Assembly: GCA_030429565.1 (NCBI GenBank)
Contig: JAUIFE010000033.1
Span: 35,591 to 99,590, forward strand
From: Holophagae bacterium
GTDB taxonomy: Bacteria; Acidobacteriota; Holophagae; Acanthopleuribacterales; Acanthopleuribacteraceae
Direction: 5' to 3'
Length of the DNA: 64,000 nucleotides
A program made the translations under genes and the position numbers. The notes under the pieces were generated by a model, which was not told where the DNA came from, ran no database searches, and was given only the letters and a program-made list of their open reading frames with translations. Below, one piece after another: positions 52,123 to 60,742 of this stretch (the first letter of the stretch is position 1; every line of letters begins with the position of its first letter).

Positions 52123-53577
52123 TTGTTCAATGACGACGATTCTTCGACTTGGGTTGTATGTAAATTCGGCGGAAGCAGCGTGGCCGACCCGGCTTGCTGG
52201 GAGAATATCCGCGCTGTTGCCCAACAACACCGAGCTCAAGGTCACCGTGTTTTATTGGTTTGCTCCGCGCTGAAAGGCGTCACCAACTTACTCGTTGCCG
52301 CGGCCGATGCGACCGCCCGTGGCCAATCTGTCCAATCCCAATTGGACGATATTCAACAACTTCACCACGATTTAGCTCAGGCTTGTGGTCTCGACTGCGG
52401 CCCCGTTTTGCACACGCATTGGTCTCAACTTGCCGATTTGTGTGCTGCCGCACGTGACAACTGCACCCCCGACCTACGGGCGCGCATCATCGCATTCGGT
52501 GAAAAAATGAGCACCCGCCTCGGTACCGCCATTTTGGCCGCGAAAGGGCTCGACTGTGATTTGCGCGACGCCGAAGACCTCTTGAAGGTCAACGACAACG
52601 GCAGCCGCGAAACGCGTCACTACCTCTCTGCCAGTGTGCCTTACAGCGAAGACCGCACCTTACAACAAAAATTAGCCGACACCTCGATGGTGTTGACGCA
52701 GGGTTTTATCGCCGGTGATAACGACGGCGGCCTTTGCTTGCTTGGCCGCGGCGGGTCCGATACCTCAGCCGCCTATTTTGCCGCCAAACTCAACGCATGT
52801 TTGTTGGAAATCTGGACCGACGTGCCTGGCGTTTTTTCCGCCAATCCTCACCAAATACCTACCGCGCGCCGCCTTGATCGCCTGGACTACCGCGAGGCCG
52901 AAGCCATTTCTCTCGCCGGCGGGAAAGTCCTCCACCCGCGCAGCATTGCGCCTGCTCGCGAACAAGGTGTGCCCGTCTTTATCAAAAGCACGAAACGTCC
53001 CGATTGGGGCGGCACCCTCATTGAGTCGCTGCCCGTCCATGCCGCCGGCGGTGTTAAAGCCGTTACTTCTCGTGAAGGTCTGTGGTTGTTTGAAGCCCAG
53101 TGGCGTTCCGACACCCCGCTTAAATACCTGCCGCAGTTTTCCGATGCGCTGTATCGCCGCAAGCTCCAGGTCAACATGGTTTCCGCCGGCGCCCGTCGCC
53201 TGCAAGCCACCGTCGACCCCTTGGTGACGCCGATCCATGATCGCGACATGAACCAACTTATGAATGAGCTCAACGACTTCGCTGAAACCGGCAAGCGCAC
53301 GCAAGTGCACTCCGTCAGCCTCGTCGGTGGCGGACTCGAAGGCATGACCGACCGGCTCGCACCGGTTTTGGACAGCTTTGAGTCCGGCGAATTGCGCCAC
53401 ATTGGCCGCAACAGTGATCGCGACGTCACCTTGCTTGTCGATGAACAAGCACAAACCGACGACTTGGTCGCCCGCCTCCACGAGATTTGCCTGGAAGACG
53501 GCGAACGCGCTCAGCGCCTTGGGCCCACCTGGCTCGAGCTTCAAGACGTGGTTCAACCCGTCGCCGCCTTGGTTTAA
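52123..53577 (+). CDS. ask: Aspartokinase of the ectoine cluster
   Basis: A 484-residue aspartate kinase making aspartyl-phosphate, the entry to aspartate semialdehyde and hence to ectoine. It has VCKFGGSSVADP near the N-terminus, the LLGRGGSDTSAA segment, and C-terminal ACT-type regions. The TTG start at 52123 is supported by AGGAGG at 52111-52116, 6 bp upstream; no in-frame ATG is nearby. It is first in the operon and is followed 11 bp later by ectA. Specialised Ask_Ect enzymes are usually less feedback-inhibited, but that cannot be read from sequence here. A rare start codon may keep its level below the ect enzymes. Confidence 0.9.
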   Translation: MFNDDDSSTWVVCKFGGSSVADPACWENIRAVAQQHRAQGHRVLLVCSALKGVTNLLVAAADATARGQSVQSQLDDIQQLHHDLAQACGLDCGPVLHTHWSQLADLCAAARDNCTPDLRARIIAFGEKMSTRLGTAILAAKGLDCDLRDAEDLLKVNDNGSRETRHYLSASVPYSEDRTLQQKLADTSMVLTQGFIAGDNDGGLCLLGRGGSDTSAAYFAAKLNACLLEIWTDVPGVFSANPHQIPTARRLDRLDYREAEAISLAGGKVLHPRSIAPAREQGVPVFIKSTKRPDWGGTLIESLPVHAAGGVKAVTSREGLWLFEAQWRSDTPLKYLPQFSDALYRRKLQVNMVSAGARRLQATVDPLVTPIHDRDMNQLMNELNDFAETGKRTQVHSVSLVGGGLEGMTDRLAPVLDSFESGELRHIGRNSDRDVTLLVDEQAQTDDLVARLHEICLEDGERAQRLGPTWLELQDVVQPVAALV

Positions 53578-53588
53578 GGGAGGGATCC

Positions 53589-54095
53589 ATGTCCGCTATC
53601 GCGACCCAGATCGTTCTCGCTGAACCAACTCTCGCCGATGCCGCCGGCATTCACCAGTTGATTGCCGACACCGGTGTGCTCGACGTCAATTCACTTTACG
53701 CCTACCTGTTGATCTGCCGCGACTTTGCCGCTACCAGTGTGGTTGCCCGCGAAGACGACCGCGTCGTCGGTGTCCTCACCGGCTACATTCCGCCCTCGCG
53801 TCCTCACGCCCTTTTCGTGTGGCAGGCCGCCGTGGCTGACTCGGCACGCGGTTTGGGTCTTGCCGGCCGCATGCTTGATGAAGTTGTCGACCGGCTTGGT
53901 GACCGCATTCACGCCATTGAAACAACCGTTTCGCCGAGTAATAGCGCATCTCGGCGTTTCTTTGAAAAATTTGCCGCCCGACGCGGTGCCGCCATCCACG
54001 AGGATGAAGGCTTTCCCGTTTCTCTTTTTCCCGACGGCAACCACGAGGCCGAACCACGTTTGGTGATTGGTCCACTGCGCAATTACGAAGGATAA
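53589..54095 (+). CDS. ectA: L-2,4-diaminobutyrate acetyltransferase
   Basis: A 168-residue GNAT-fold enzyme that acetylates diaminobutyrate to N-gamma-acetyldiaminobutyrate. Family features: DVNSLYAYLLICRDFAATSVVA, GVLTGYIPPSRPHALFVWQ, and the acetyl-CoA loop ARGLGLAGRM. C-terminal VSPSNSASRRFFEKFA and FPVSLFPDGNHEAEPRL are EctA hallmarks. ATG 53589 is chosen for GGGAGGG ending 4-5 bp upstream; the frame is open further back inside ask. It lies 11 bp after ask and 4 bp before ectB, so all are one transcript. Confidence 0.95.
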   Translation: MSAIATQIVLAEPTLADAAGIHQLIADTGVLDVNSLYAYLLICRDFAATSVVAREDDRVVGVLTGYIPPSRPHALFVWQAAVADSARGLGLAGRMLDEVVDRLGDRIHAIETTVSPSNSASRRFFEKFAARRGAAIHEDEGFPVSLFPDGNHEAEPRLVIGPLRNYEG

Positions 54096-54099
54096 GTTC

Positions 54100-55377
54100 A
54101 TGAGCATTTTCGAAAAAATTGAATCAGAAGTTCGCGGTTACTGCCGTAACTGGGACACCGTGTTTAAAACCGCCAAAGGCGCCAAACTTGTCGATGAGAA
54201 CGGTCGCACCTACCTCGACTTTTTCGCCGGTGCCGGTGCGTTGAACTACGGTCACAACCACTCGCTCCTGCAACAACGGTTGGTCGAGCACCTCACCAGT
54301 GACGGAGTTATTCACTCTCTCGACATGTACACCACCGCCAAACGCGCGTTTTTGGAGACTTTTGAGGAGATTATCCTCAAACCACGCGACCTCAACTACA
54401 AAGTCATGTTCCCTGGTCCCACCGGTACCAACGCCGTTGAAGCCGCGCTCAAACTGGCGCGTAAAGTTACCGGTCGTCAGAACATTGTTTCTTTCACCAA
54501 CGGGTACCACGGCATGACCCTCGGCTCTTTGGCCATTACCGGTAACGCAAGCAAGCGAGCCGGCGCCGGTCTGCCGCTCAGCCACACCACCAGCATGCCC
54601 TTTGACGGCTATCTTGGTGAGGATATCGATACCCTTAAGGTACTCGAACGCTACATGCGCGATACCTCCAGCGGCGTCGATAAACCCGCTGCTTTCGTGC
54701 TTGAAACCGTTCAAGGTGAAGGCGGCATCAACGTCGCTTCCAAAGAATGGTTACAAGGTTTGGCCAAGCTTGCCAAGGCCCACGACGTTTTGTTGATTGT
54801 CGACGACATTCAGGTTGGCTGCGGTCGGACCGGTAAATTCTTCAGCTTTGAAGAAGCCGGCATCAAACCCGACATTGTTACCTTGTCTAAATCCATTTCC
54901 GGTTTCGGTTTGCCCTTCGCCCTCACCCTGTTCCGTCCCGAACTCGACGTTTGGACCCCAGGTGAGCACAACGGCACCTTCCGTGGCTTCAACCTTGCCT
55001 TTGTGACCGCTGCTGAAGCGCTTAAGCTTTACTGGCGCGATGAGAACTTGACCGACGAAGTCAAACGCAAAGCCACCTTGACCGCCCGTCGCCTTACTGA
55101 AATTGCCGACCTTTTCCCCGGCTTGGAAGCGCAAGTGCGCGGCCGCGGCCTGGTTTGGGCGATTGAGTTCAACGATCCTGAATTGGCCGGTCGTCTGGCC
55201 AAAGCATGTTTCGCCAAAGGCCTGTTGGTTGAAACCGCCGGCAGCAGCGATCAAGCATTGAAACTCTTGCCGCCGCTCACCATCAGCGAAGCAGAACTCA
55301 ACGCCGGTTTAGACATCATCGCGCAAGCTGTTGCCGAAACCGTCGTCACCGTTGAACCCGCTACCGTCAACGCTTAA
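54100..55377 (+). CDS. ectB: Diaminobutyrate-2-oxoglutarate transaminase
   Basis: A 425-residue class III PLP aminotransferase that makes L-2,4-diaminobutyrate from aspartate semialdehyde using glutamate. The PLP lysine is K264 in TLSKSISGFG, the cofactor aspartate lies in IVDDIQVGCGRTG (235-236), and FPGPTGTNAVEAALKLAR and FTNGYHGMTLGSLA are typical of EctB. ATG 54100 has GAAGGA 7 bp upstream, inside the end of ectA. Length is normal. A terminator-like hairpin follows before ectC. Confidence 0.96.
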   Translation: MSIFEKIESEVRGYCRNWDTVFKTAKGAKLVDENGRTYLDFFAGAGALNYGHNHSLLQQRLVEHLTSDGVIHSLDMYTTAKRAFLETFEEIILKPRDLNYKVMFPGPTGTNAVEAALKLARKVTGRQNIVSFTNGYHGMTLGSLAITGNASKRAGAGLPLSHTTSMPFDGYLGEDIDTLKVLERYMRDTSSGVDKPAAFVLETVQGEGGINVASKEWLQGLAKLAKAHDVLLIVDDIQVGCGRTGKFFSFEEAGIKPDIVTLSKSISGFGLPFALTLFRPELDVWTPGEHNGTFRGFNLAFVTAAEALKLYWRDENLTDEVKRKATLTARRLTEIADLFPGLEAQVRGRGLVWAIEFNDPELAGRLAKACFAKGLLVETAGSSDQALKLLPPLTISEAELNAGLDIIAQAVAETVVTVEPATVNA

Positions 55378-55445
55378 CCAAAAAAACCAAATGCATGCGA
55401 TTCAGATGGCTGAAATCGCACAAGCAGTTGGTGCGACATCGGTAG

Positions 55446-55487
55446 AAAAAAGCGCGAGCGTACGTGTCACGTACGGCGCGCTTTTTT
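55446..55487 (+). terminator. Terminator or attenuator between ectB and ectC
   Basis: AAAAAAGCGCG...CGTACG (55446-55462) folds back on CGTACG...CGCGCTTTTTT (55470-55487) with a 5- to 7-nt loop and one internal mismatch, ending in six T. It has the form of a bidirectional intrinsic terminator in the 186-bp gap between ectB and ectC. Partial read-through would lower ectC-ectD relative to ask-ectA-ectB. Confidence 0.75.
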
Positions 55488-55563
55488 ACGACACCCTTTC
55501 GCCCAATTGACAGTGTGAGCGCGCCGCCCAGCATGCGCAGCTTTGGAATAAGGATTATTGTTC

Positions 55564-55956
55564 ATGATTGTTCGCCACTTAAAAGATACCTACGGGACCG
55601 ATCGCGAGGTCCACGCTGAAAACTGGATTAGCCGCCGTTTGCTGCTTGCCGATGACAAAATGGGTTTTAGCATGCACGAAACCCTCATTAAGGCCGGTAC
55701 CAGCACCGAGATGCACTACATGAATCACTTAGAGGCCGTTTACTGCATTGCCGGTCGCGGTGAAATCAAAACCTTGGCCGATGGCAAGGTTTACCCCATT
55801 GAGACCGGCACCATCTACGCCCTCGATCAGCATGATCACCACGTGTTAACCGGTTTTGAAGACATGCGCATGGTCTGTGTCTTTAACCCGCCCGTTACCG
55901 GTCGTGAAGTTCACGACGAACACGGTGCCTACCCCGCCGCCGCCGCGGTTGAGTAA
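55564..55956 (+). CDS. ectC: Ectoine synthase
   Basis: A 130-residue cupin-fold enzyme closing N-gamma-acetyldiaminobutyrate to ectoine. The metal-binding residues known for EctC, Glu57, Tyr85 and His93, fall exactly at these positions here (NHLEAVY, GTIYALD, DHH). ATG 55564 has AAGGA 9 bp upstream; an in-frame TTG at 55558 is less likely. It is separated from ectB by 186 bp holding a terminator, and from ectD by 15 bp. Confidence 0.96.
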   Translation: MIVRHLKDTYGTDREVHAENWISRRLLLADDKMGFSMHETLIKAGTSTEMHYMNHLEAVYCIAGRGEIKTLADGKVYPIETGTIYALDQHDHHVLTGFEDMRMVCVFNPPVTGREVHDEHGAYPAAAAVE

Positions 55957-55971
55957 CCGGGAGGTGACGTT

Positions 55972-56853
55972 ATGACCGTCCAGACCGACGCTTATCCCAC
56001 CCGCCAAAAAACCAGCGCGCGCGATTACATGGTGCGTGTCGATCCCGTTGTCTATCCTTCGTTACTCGAAGCAGGGGAGGGGCCGCTCGACGACCACGAC
56101 CTGCGCTGTTTCGAAGAAAAGGGTTACCTGCACTTAAGCGGCCTGCTCTCGCCGGACTATCTCGCCACGCTCAATCAAGAAGCCAAACGCATGCGTGACC
56201 ACGCCGACCGCAATGACGATCGCGTCGTTGTGGAACCAACCGGCGATCAAGTTCGCTCGATCTTCGCTATTCACCAGCAGTCGGACATCATGGCCGACCT
56301 GATGCGTTCCGAAACTCTGGCGCCGATTGCCCGCCAACTGTTGGGTGGCGATGTTTACCTGCACCAGACCCGCCTCAATTTTAAGCCCGGCTTCGAAGGC
56401 AAGGAGTTTTACTGGCACTCCGATTTTGAGACCTGGCACAGTGAAGACGGCATGCCGCGCATGCGCGCACTGAGCTGCGTTGTCGCACTCGACGAGAACA
56501 TGGTTCACAACGGTCCGCTAATGATCGTTCCTGGCAGCCACAAGTTGTTCATCCCATGTCCCGGTGAAACCCCGGAGAACCACTTCAAAAAGTCGCTGCG
56601 CAAGCAGGAGATCGGCGTGCCCTCGCAAGAGGCGCTTTCGATGTTGGTTGAGAAGTGGGGCATCGACTCCATGGTCGGCCCACCTGGCACCGTCGTCTTT
56701 TTCGACTGCAACGCCATGCACGGTTCCAACGGCAACATTACGCCGCACCCGCGTAACAACCTGTTCTTTGTGTACAACCACGTCGACAACCGGCTGGTTG
56801 CACCCTACTGCGGCAGGTCACCGCGACCCGAATTCATCGCGCATCGCAAGTAG
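55972..56853 (+). CDS. ectD: Ectoine 5-hydroxylase
   Basis: A 293-residue Fe(II)/2-oxoglutarate dioxygenase that converts ectoine to 5-hydroxyectoine, a solute linked to heat and drying stress. The iron triad is H149, D151 (FYWHSDFETWH, the EctD signature) and H250 (FFDCNAMHGS). Residues GMPRMRALSCVVALDEN and GPLMIVPGSHK are also family-specific. A GGGAGG site precedes the ATG, 15 bp after ectC. A good terminator follows. Its presence means the host needs molecular oxygen for this step. Confidence 0.96.
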   Translation: MTVQTDAYPTRQKTSARDYMVRVDPVVYPSLLEAGEGPLDDHDLRCFEEKGYLHLSGLLSPDYLATLNQEAKRMRDHADRNDDRVVVEPTGDQVRSIFAIHQQSDIMADLMRSETLAPIARQLLGGDVYLHQTRLNFKPGFEGKEFYWHSDFETWHSEDGMPRMRALSCVVALDENMVHNGPLMIVPGSHKLFIPCPGETPENHFKKSLRKQEIGVPSQEALSMLVEKWGIDSMVGPPGTVVFFDCNAMHGSNGNITPHPRNNLFFVYNHVDNRLVAPYCGRSPRPEFIAHRK

Positions 56854-56866
56854 ATGCTTACCAAAG

Positions 56867-56892
56867 GGCGACCCTCACCGGTCGCCTTTTTT
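56867..56892 (+). terminator. Terminator of the ectoine operon
   Basis: GGCGACC (56867-56873) pairs with GGTCGCC (56880-56886) around a 6-nt loop and runs into six T (56887-56892), 13 bp after the ectD stop. Confidence 0.85.
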
Positions 56893-56987
56893 GTGCCTGG
56901 TTGTGGGCCGCTTTGCGGAGACGGAAGTGGCCCACAATGTGTCATAAAAACGTCCTTGTCTCGTGCACACAGGCCGAGGGCAAACAG

Positions 56988-57228
56988 GTGAAAACCGATG
57001 ACCTTGCAGGAAAAGCCGTCGCCGACGTTGATTTTATAGGACAACTCAAGGAAAACCCTGGAGCAGGATCTCATTGACCTCGTATCCATTCTTGAGATCA
57101 CCGCCGCCGTCAGGTACGGCGATTGGTCTTATTTAGATCCATCCGTACCGAAAACTGACGATTGTTTGATAACGGGTTGCCTCGCTTATTTTGATCAGCA
57201 CGGCCGCCAACTTCATCATTTATTGTGA
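56988..57228 (+). pseudogene. Possible small gene broken by one frameshift
   Basis: A GTG at 56988, with GAGGG 7 bp upstream, opens a frame reading KTDDLAGKAVADVDFIGQLKEN. Near 57050-57060 the protein-like sequence moves to the +1 frame, continuing LEQDLIDLVSILEI and then RYGDWSYLDPSVPKTDD to a TGA at 57226-57228. Joined, they give about 79 residues of normal composition. No family is recognised. It could be a real frameshifted remnant, a sequencing error, or chance. It fills most of the 56854-57238 gap and converges on the gene ending at 57239. Confidence 0.3.
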
Positions 57229-57238
57229 TCAGCTACAA

Positions 57239-57868
57239 TTATTTCAGCGGCGCAATACGCCAGTCCTTTGGCTGGATATGACACGCGTAAAGTAAGTCCT
57301 CGAAGAAGGCGCGGCCATGATCCCGCTGAATCCGTTGGTCAATCTCTTTCGTCAATTCAACGCTATTGAAATCGTAAACCGCAGGAGTATTAAGATCTGG
57401 ATACAGTTCAATGAGTTTTTTGATGAGGGGGTCTGCACTCACCACTCTTTCTTGCTGCGAGGCGTTTCTATGGGGGCCGAAACAACTTTTCATCCAAATA
57501 TAAATGGCGACTTTTTTGCCAAGGACGTCGGTATCATACCAAAACAGATTGTCGCCAAAGGGAAGGGCATTGAGGATTGAGTTGGGAATCTCATAACGGT
57601 AATATGAGGCCGCTTTTTCTAGGTCTTCATCTGGTGGTAGGAAATGCTGCGAAAAAAAGACGCGGTCGATGCTGAGCCAGGTGTGGCTTAGAATCGCTCG
57701 AGGATTGCTGACGGTGAGCTCTGGAGCATGCGGATCCGAAGGGTTCGTCGTGTAGTGATAAGCGTTGCCGTATGATTCGATTTGCGTGTTGAAGAGAAAT
57801 AATTCGGGAAGCGGCATCAGGCAGGCATTGGCAAGCACTTCGGCAAATGCTTCTATGCCTTCATTCAT
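57239..57868 (-). CDS. Hypothetical protein, unrecognised
   Basis: A 209-residue soluble protein of ordinary composition, rich in aromatic residues (ILSHTWLSIDRVFFSQHF, DNLFWYDTDVLGKKVAIYIWMKSC). No signal peptide, membrane helix or catalytic motif is seen. The pattern of a beta strand rich in aromatics next to Asp-Thr-Asp hints at an alpha/beta fold only. It is the last of three small minus-strand genes (59153 to 57239) separated by about 110-120 bp and may work with the two Ras-fold-like neighbours. No clear ribosome site precedes its ATG. Confidence 0.6.
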   Translation of the reverse strand: MNEGIEAFAEVLANACLMPLPELFLFNTQIESYGNAYHYTTNPSDPHAPELTVSNPRAILSHTWLSIDRVFFSQHFLPPDEDLEKAASYYRYEIPNSILNALPFGDNLFWYDTDVLGKKVAIYIWMKSCFGPHRNASQQERVVSADPLIKKLIELYPDLNTPAVYDFNSVELTKEIDQRIQRDHGRAFFEDLLYACHIQPKDWRIAPLK

Positions 57869-57977
57869 CGTGTCGGGTGAGGTCCGTCGGATGAGTGTGG
57901 GTTCTGATGTATAGAGAAGAGGTGCTATTGGGTAACCTCCTGCAGCTTAGACGGTTAACGGTTTGGTGAAGGTGGCC

Positions 57978-58505
57978 TCATCCTTGCGACATTCTTTGGA
58001 GCAAACAATCAATCGTTTGCGTATCACACCAGCTTAGTTTTGAGCCGATTTGTGTCACCAAAGTATCGGTAAAAGTTAAGCCTCGAGCGCGTGTTGCTTC
58101 GATGACGTCCTCTGGGTCATAAAACGAAACCTCAGGGTTGTTGTAAACGAAATTATTGCAAACCAGCGTAATGGGAATTTGTTCATGTTCCTTCGTTCGG
58201 GCCGCCAGAAATCCATCAGTGGTTGATAGCCCGGCTTCGTACCAATTTTTGACATTTGAAATAAAGAAAAACATGCGGTTTGTGCCGGCCATGATCTTCG
58301 GGATTGAGTGCTTGTAATGCCAGGCGGGACAAACCAGGGTCGTGGTTTGAATGCTTTTACCGGCGTAGGAAAAGCTGTAGTCGATGATCGCATCGGTTTC
58401 CATGAAAATGCTTCGTTCCGTTTGAACGCCAAGATAAGACGCCAACACGTGGCTGAGAAACGTGGCACCGGCAGCTTTGCTGCCGTAAAGCGATAAATAG
58501 GTCAT
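57978..58505 (-). CDS. Degenerate MglA/Ras-fold-like protein (tentative)
   Basis: A 175-residue protein. By eye it follows the bacterial MglA-type small GTPase layout: first strand and loop YLSLYGSKAAGATFLSHVL (compare YYGPGLCGKTTNL of MglA), then DYSFSYAGKSIQTTTLVCPAWHYKHSIPKIMAGTNRMFFFISN, and a fourth strand IPITLVCNNFV where NKxD is expected. The P-loop lysine is Ala (GSKAAGAT) and the DxxG motif is missing, so GTP binding is doubtful. AGGGA lies 7 bp before the ATG. Perhaps a pseudo-GTPase partner of a polarity or signalling module. The family call is an inference. Confidence 0.5.
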   Translation of the reverse strand: MTYLSLYGSKAAGATFLSHVLASYLGVQTERSIFMETDAIIDYSFSYAGKSIQTTTLVCPAWHYKHSIPKIMAGTNRMFFFISNVKNWYEAGLSTTDGFLAARTKEHEQIPITLVCNNFVYNNPEVSFYDPEDVIEATRARGLTFTDTLVTQIGSKLSWCDTQTIDCLLQRMSQG

Positions 58506-58625
58506 GAATTATCCCTGGTTATCAAAAGGACCGGCCGAAAATTCAATTTAAAGAATCGGCGTCCTCAAAGACTACCTGAACTCTTATGTTTCATGCAATT
58601 CACGGACTTTTTACGCCTTCGTCGA

Positions 58626-59153
58626 TCAAGTCGGCGCGTCGCGCTTGTTTGCGATTAAGTCGTCCAACAGTTCTAAGAAGGTGGCCTGTTGGTCTTCGTC
58701 CTGTCGTTTACCGAGATTGGTGACACGCGAAATATGAATCCGCAAGCGCTTTTCATAAGCCACGCCGCTTTGGATGGCGCCTTCGACACCCTTAACAGCC
58801 CATTTATTAAAAAGGTAAATGGGTTCACATGGGGTCGGCAATGCCTCGAGGGCGGTTTGGTAGTGCTGAAAATTGCCCAAAGCGACGTCGAACAGGAGTT
58901 GGTGATTGGGGAAAAGGTAAACGTGGGTGGCGTCTTGTCTCAGGAAGGACGCATAGGCTGTTTGTGGATCAAAAAACGGCTGTAACGGCGCCGAGACGGT
59001 GATCGTTTCCCCTTTGTAGGTGAACCGGGTTTCCAGATAGCGATCGTGGTCGTTGATTGAGTGCATGGCTAGCGGCGTGTTAAACCAAACACTTGGTTTT
59101 TCAACAAAGATGCGGGGATCGGCAAATTGACACCCAGCAAACTGAACCAGCAT
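58626..59153 (-). CDS. Second Ras-fold-like small protein (tentative)
   Basis: A 175-residue protein, the same length as its neighbour. The middle reads TYKGETITVSAPLQPFFDP...FLRQDATHVYLFPNHQ and later EPIYLFNKW, in the order of switch-strand, G3-like, central strand and NKxD-like positions of Ras-fold proteins; no P-loop is visible at the N-terminus. It may be a diverged paralogue of the 57978 gene. GAGG precedes the ATG by about 8 bp. It is probably first in a three-gene run. No enzymatic function can be claimed. Confidence 0.45.
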   Translation of the reverse strand: MLVQFAGCQFADPRIFVEKPSVWFNTPLAMHSINDHDRYLETRFTYKGETITVSAPLQPFFDPQTAYASFLRQDATHVYLFPNHQLLFDVALGNFQHYQTALEALPTPCEPIYLFNKWAVKGVEGAIQSGVAYEKRLRIHISRVTNLGKRQDEDQQATFLELLDDLIANKRDAPT

Positions 59154-59678
59154 AGTGGAAGACCTCGTAGCGCGATCATGATGCGTTTCTGCGGCAACAA
59201 ATCATGGATGTTTATTCGGTTTGGGTGTTTCTCATGAAGCCTGGGGGGGCGACACATGAGAGCTCTCGTTAAACCGGCCGCTAAGCGTGACGGTAACACT
59301 GAAGCTGCTTCAAGAACAGTCTTTACTTACCCTAAAACCAGATGTTGGATGATGCGGATCAAACAACGCCGCCCATTCTCTCACCAAAAGCTTTTCCGTG
59401 ATTGTAAGCCTTTTGATAAGAAAACGGTTTTGCCTAAACTGAGCGAAACATGTTGGGAAAAGTGGCCCGGGGCCCCGTTCGGCGCGTACTGGCAGGTACG
59501 GTGAGTATTTTTGCAAGATGTTTCAGCCCTACAGGTTGTGCGATTTCGCCGCCAAGAATCGCTTAGTTTAGGTTTTATCCCCAACGGCCGCTTCGACAGT
59601 CTGACCGATGGCGCATCGCCATCCATCGTTTTGCCGCCGTCGCCGGCGCTGCCTTAATGCTGAACCTGGCGCTTTATC
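59154..59678. other. Intergenic region with a dispersed repeat
   Basis: No credible gene. Dispersed repeat copy B lies at about 59440-59590. The part before it resembles nothing else in the window; the part after it leads into the first transposase remnant. Confidence 0.45.
59440..59590. repeat. Dispersed intergenic repeat, copy B
   Basis: Closest to copy A (10-206): tacggtga (59497), aagatgtt (59515), gttgtgcgatttcg (59535-59548) and aatcgctta-gttt-ggtttta blocks align in order with short differences. It lies just upstream of the transposase remnants, so mobile-element origin is possible. Confidence 0.5.
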
Positions 59679-60014
59679 TTGGTGGCGGTGTTCGGCGAGC
59701 ACTTTCAGAAGACCTTGGCGGTGAGCGGGGTGCCTGCTGTTTCCTTGCCACCCCGCTCACCGAACCTCAACGCTTATGTGGAGCGGATCATTCGAACCAT
59801 TCGCCAGGAATGCCTGGACCACTTCATCGTTTTTTCTCAGAGACATTTGGAAGTATTGCTGGGCGAATACCTGGCCCATTACCATGAGGAAAGGCCGCAT
59901 CAGGGCTTGAATAACGAAACCCTCGTCGTGCGACGATGCGATGCCACCGGGCCGATCCAAAAACAACCTCGCCTGGTTGGTTTATTAAATCATTACAGTC
60001 GCCGCGCGGCTTAA
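59679..60014 (+). pseudogene. Transposase remnant, integrase-core C-terminus, copy 1
   Basis: About 111 codons matching the C-terminal part of an rve-type (IS3/IS481-like) transposase: PPRSPNLNAYVERIIRTIRQECLDHF with the catalytic Glu, then EYLAHYHEERPHQGL. The first two acidic catalytic residues and the DNA-binding domain are missing, so it cannot be active. Confidence 0.75.
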
Positions 60015-60048
60015 GTTCTACTGTTGACGAAAGCGATACAGGGAATCA

Positions 60049-60732
60049 GTGCGTCTCGGTACAGGTTGAACGGTACTATTCTAGCTTGGGCGAGACAATT
60101 TTTCCCTAAAACCTCCGAGAAAAGCTGGGCAAGCGATTGGAAGCCCAGGGATTTTCCTTCGTCCACACGGCGAAAACTTTTTGGGACACTACGGGGATTA
60201 CCTTATTCATGACCGTGCATCCGTATTCGGTGCTCACTTTCAAAAAACCTTGGCCGGCGGGGGCGTGATCGCTGTCCCGTTGCCGCCGCGCTCGCCGAAC
60301 TTGAACGCGTACATGGAGCGCGTCAATCGAACCATTCGCGAAGAATGCCTCGACCATTTCATCATCTTTTCCCAACGTCATCTTGAAGTATTGTTGCGCG
60401 AATACTTGGCCCACTACCACAACGAAAGACCGCATCAAAGCTTGTTCAACGAAACCATCGTCAAACGACGAAGCAACACTACCGGGCCGATCCAAAAACA
60501 GACCCGCCTCGGTGGCTTGTTGAATCACTACAGCCGTCGCGCCTCTTAGATTTATCTGCTGGAAACATTAATGATACCGGCAATGGTGCGTCTCGGGATG
60601 CAGAAAACCTAATAATTTTCTCTGTGGCAGTGTGATTTTTGGCCATTCTCTCCTTTGAGCGGGGTTGCCAAGCGCATGCTGACACAGCTATTTGGCTTGG
60701 GAAACGTGCCGGAATATTTTTGGGACACTACG
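60049..60732. repeat. Tandem duplication of transposase end plus flank, period about 538 bp
   Basis: GTGCGTCTCGG occurs at 60049 and 60586 (537 bp apart), the 16-mer TTTTTGGGACACTACG at 60178 and 60717 (539 bp), and the two transposase stops at 60014 and 60549 (535 bp). The remnant and its 3' flank were therefore duplicated in tandem. The 16-mer may be an element end or target. Confidence 0.65.
60181..60549 (+). pseudogene. Transposase remnant, integrase-core C-terminus, copy 2
   Basis: About 122 codons, longer at the front than copy 1: it retains DYLIHDRASVFGAHF with the second catalytic Asp, then PPRSPNLNAYMERVNRTIREECLDHF with the Glu, and ends GGLLNHYSRRAS. The N-terminal half of the transposase is missing. 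Confidence 0.75.
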
Positions 60733-60742
60733 CGGCGACATT

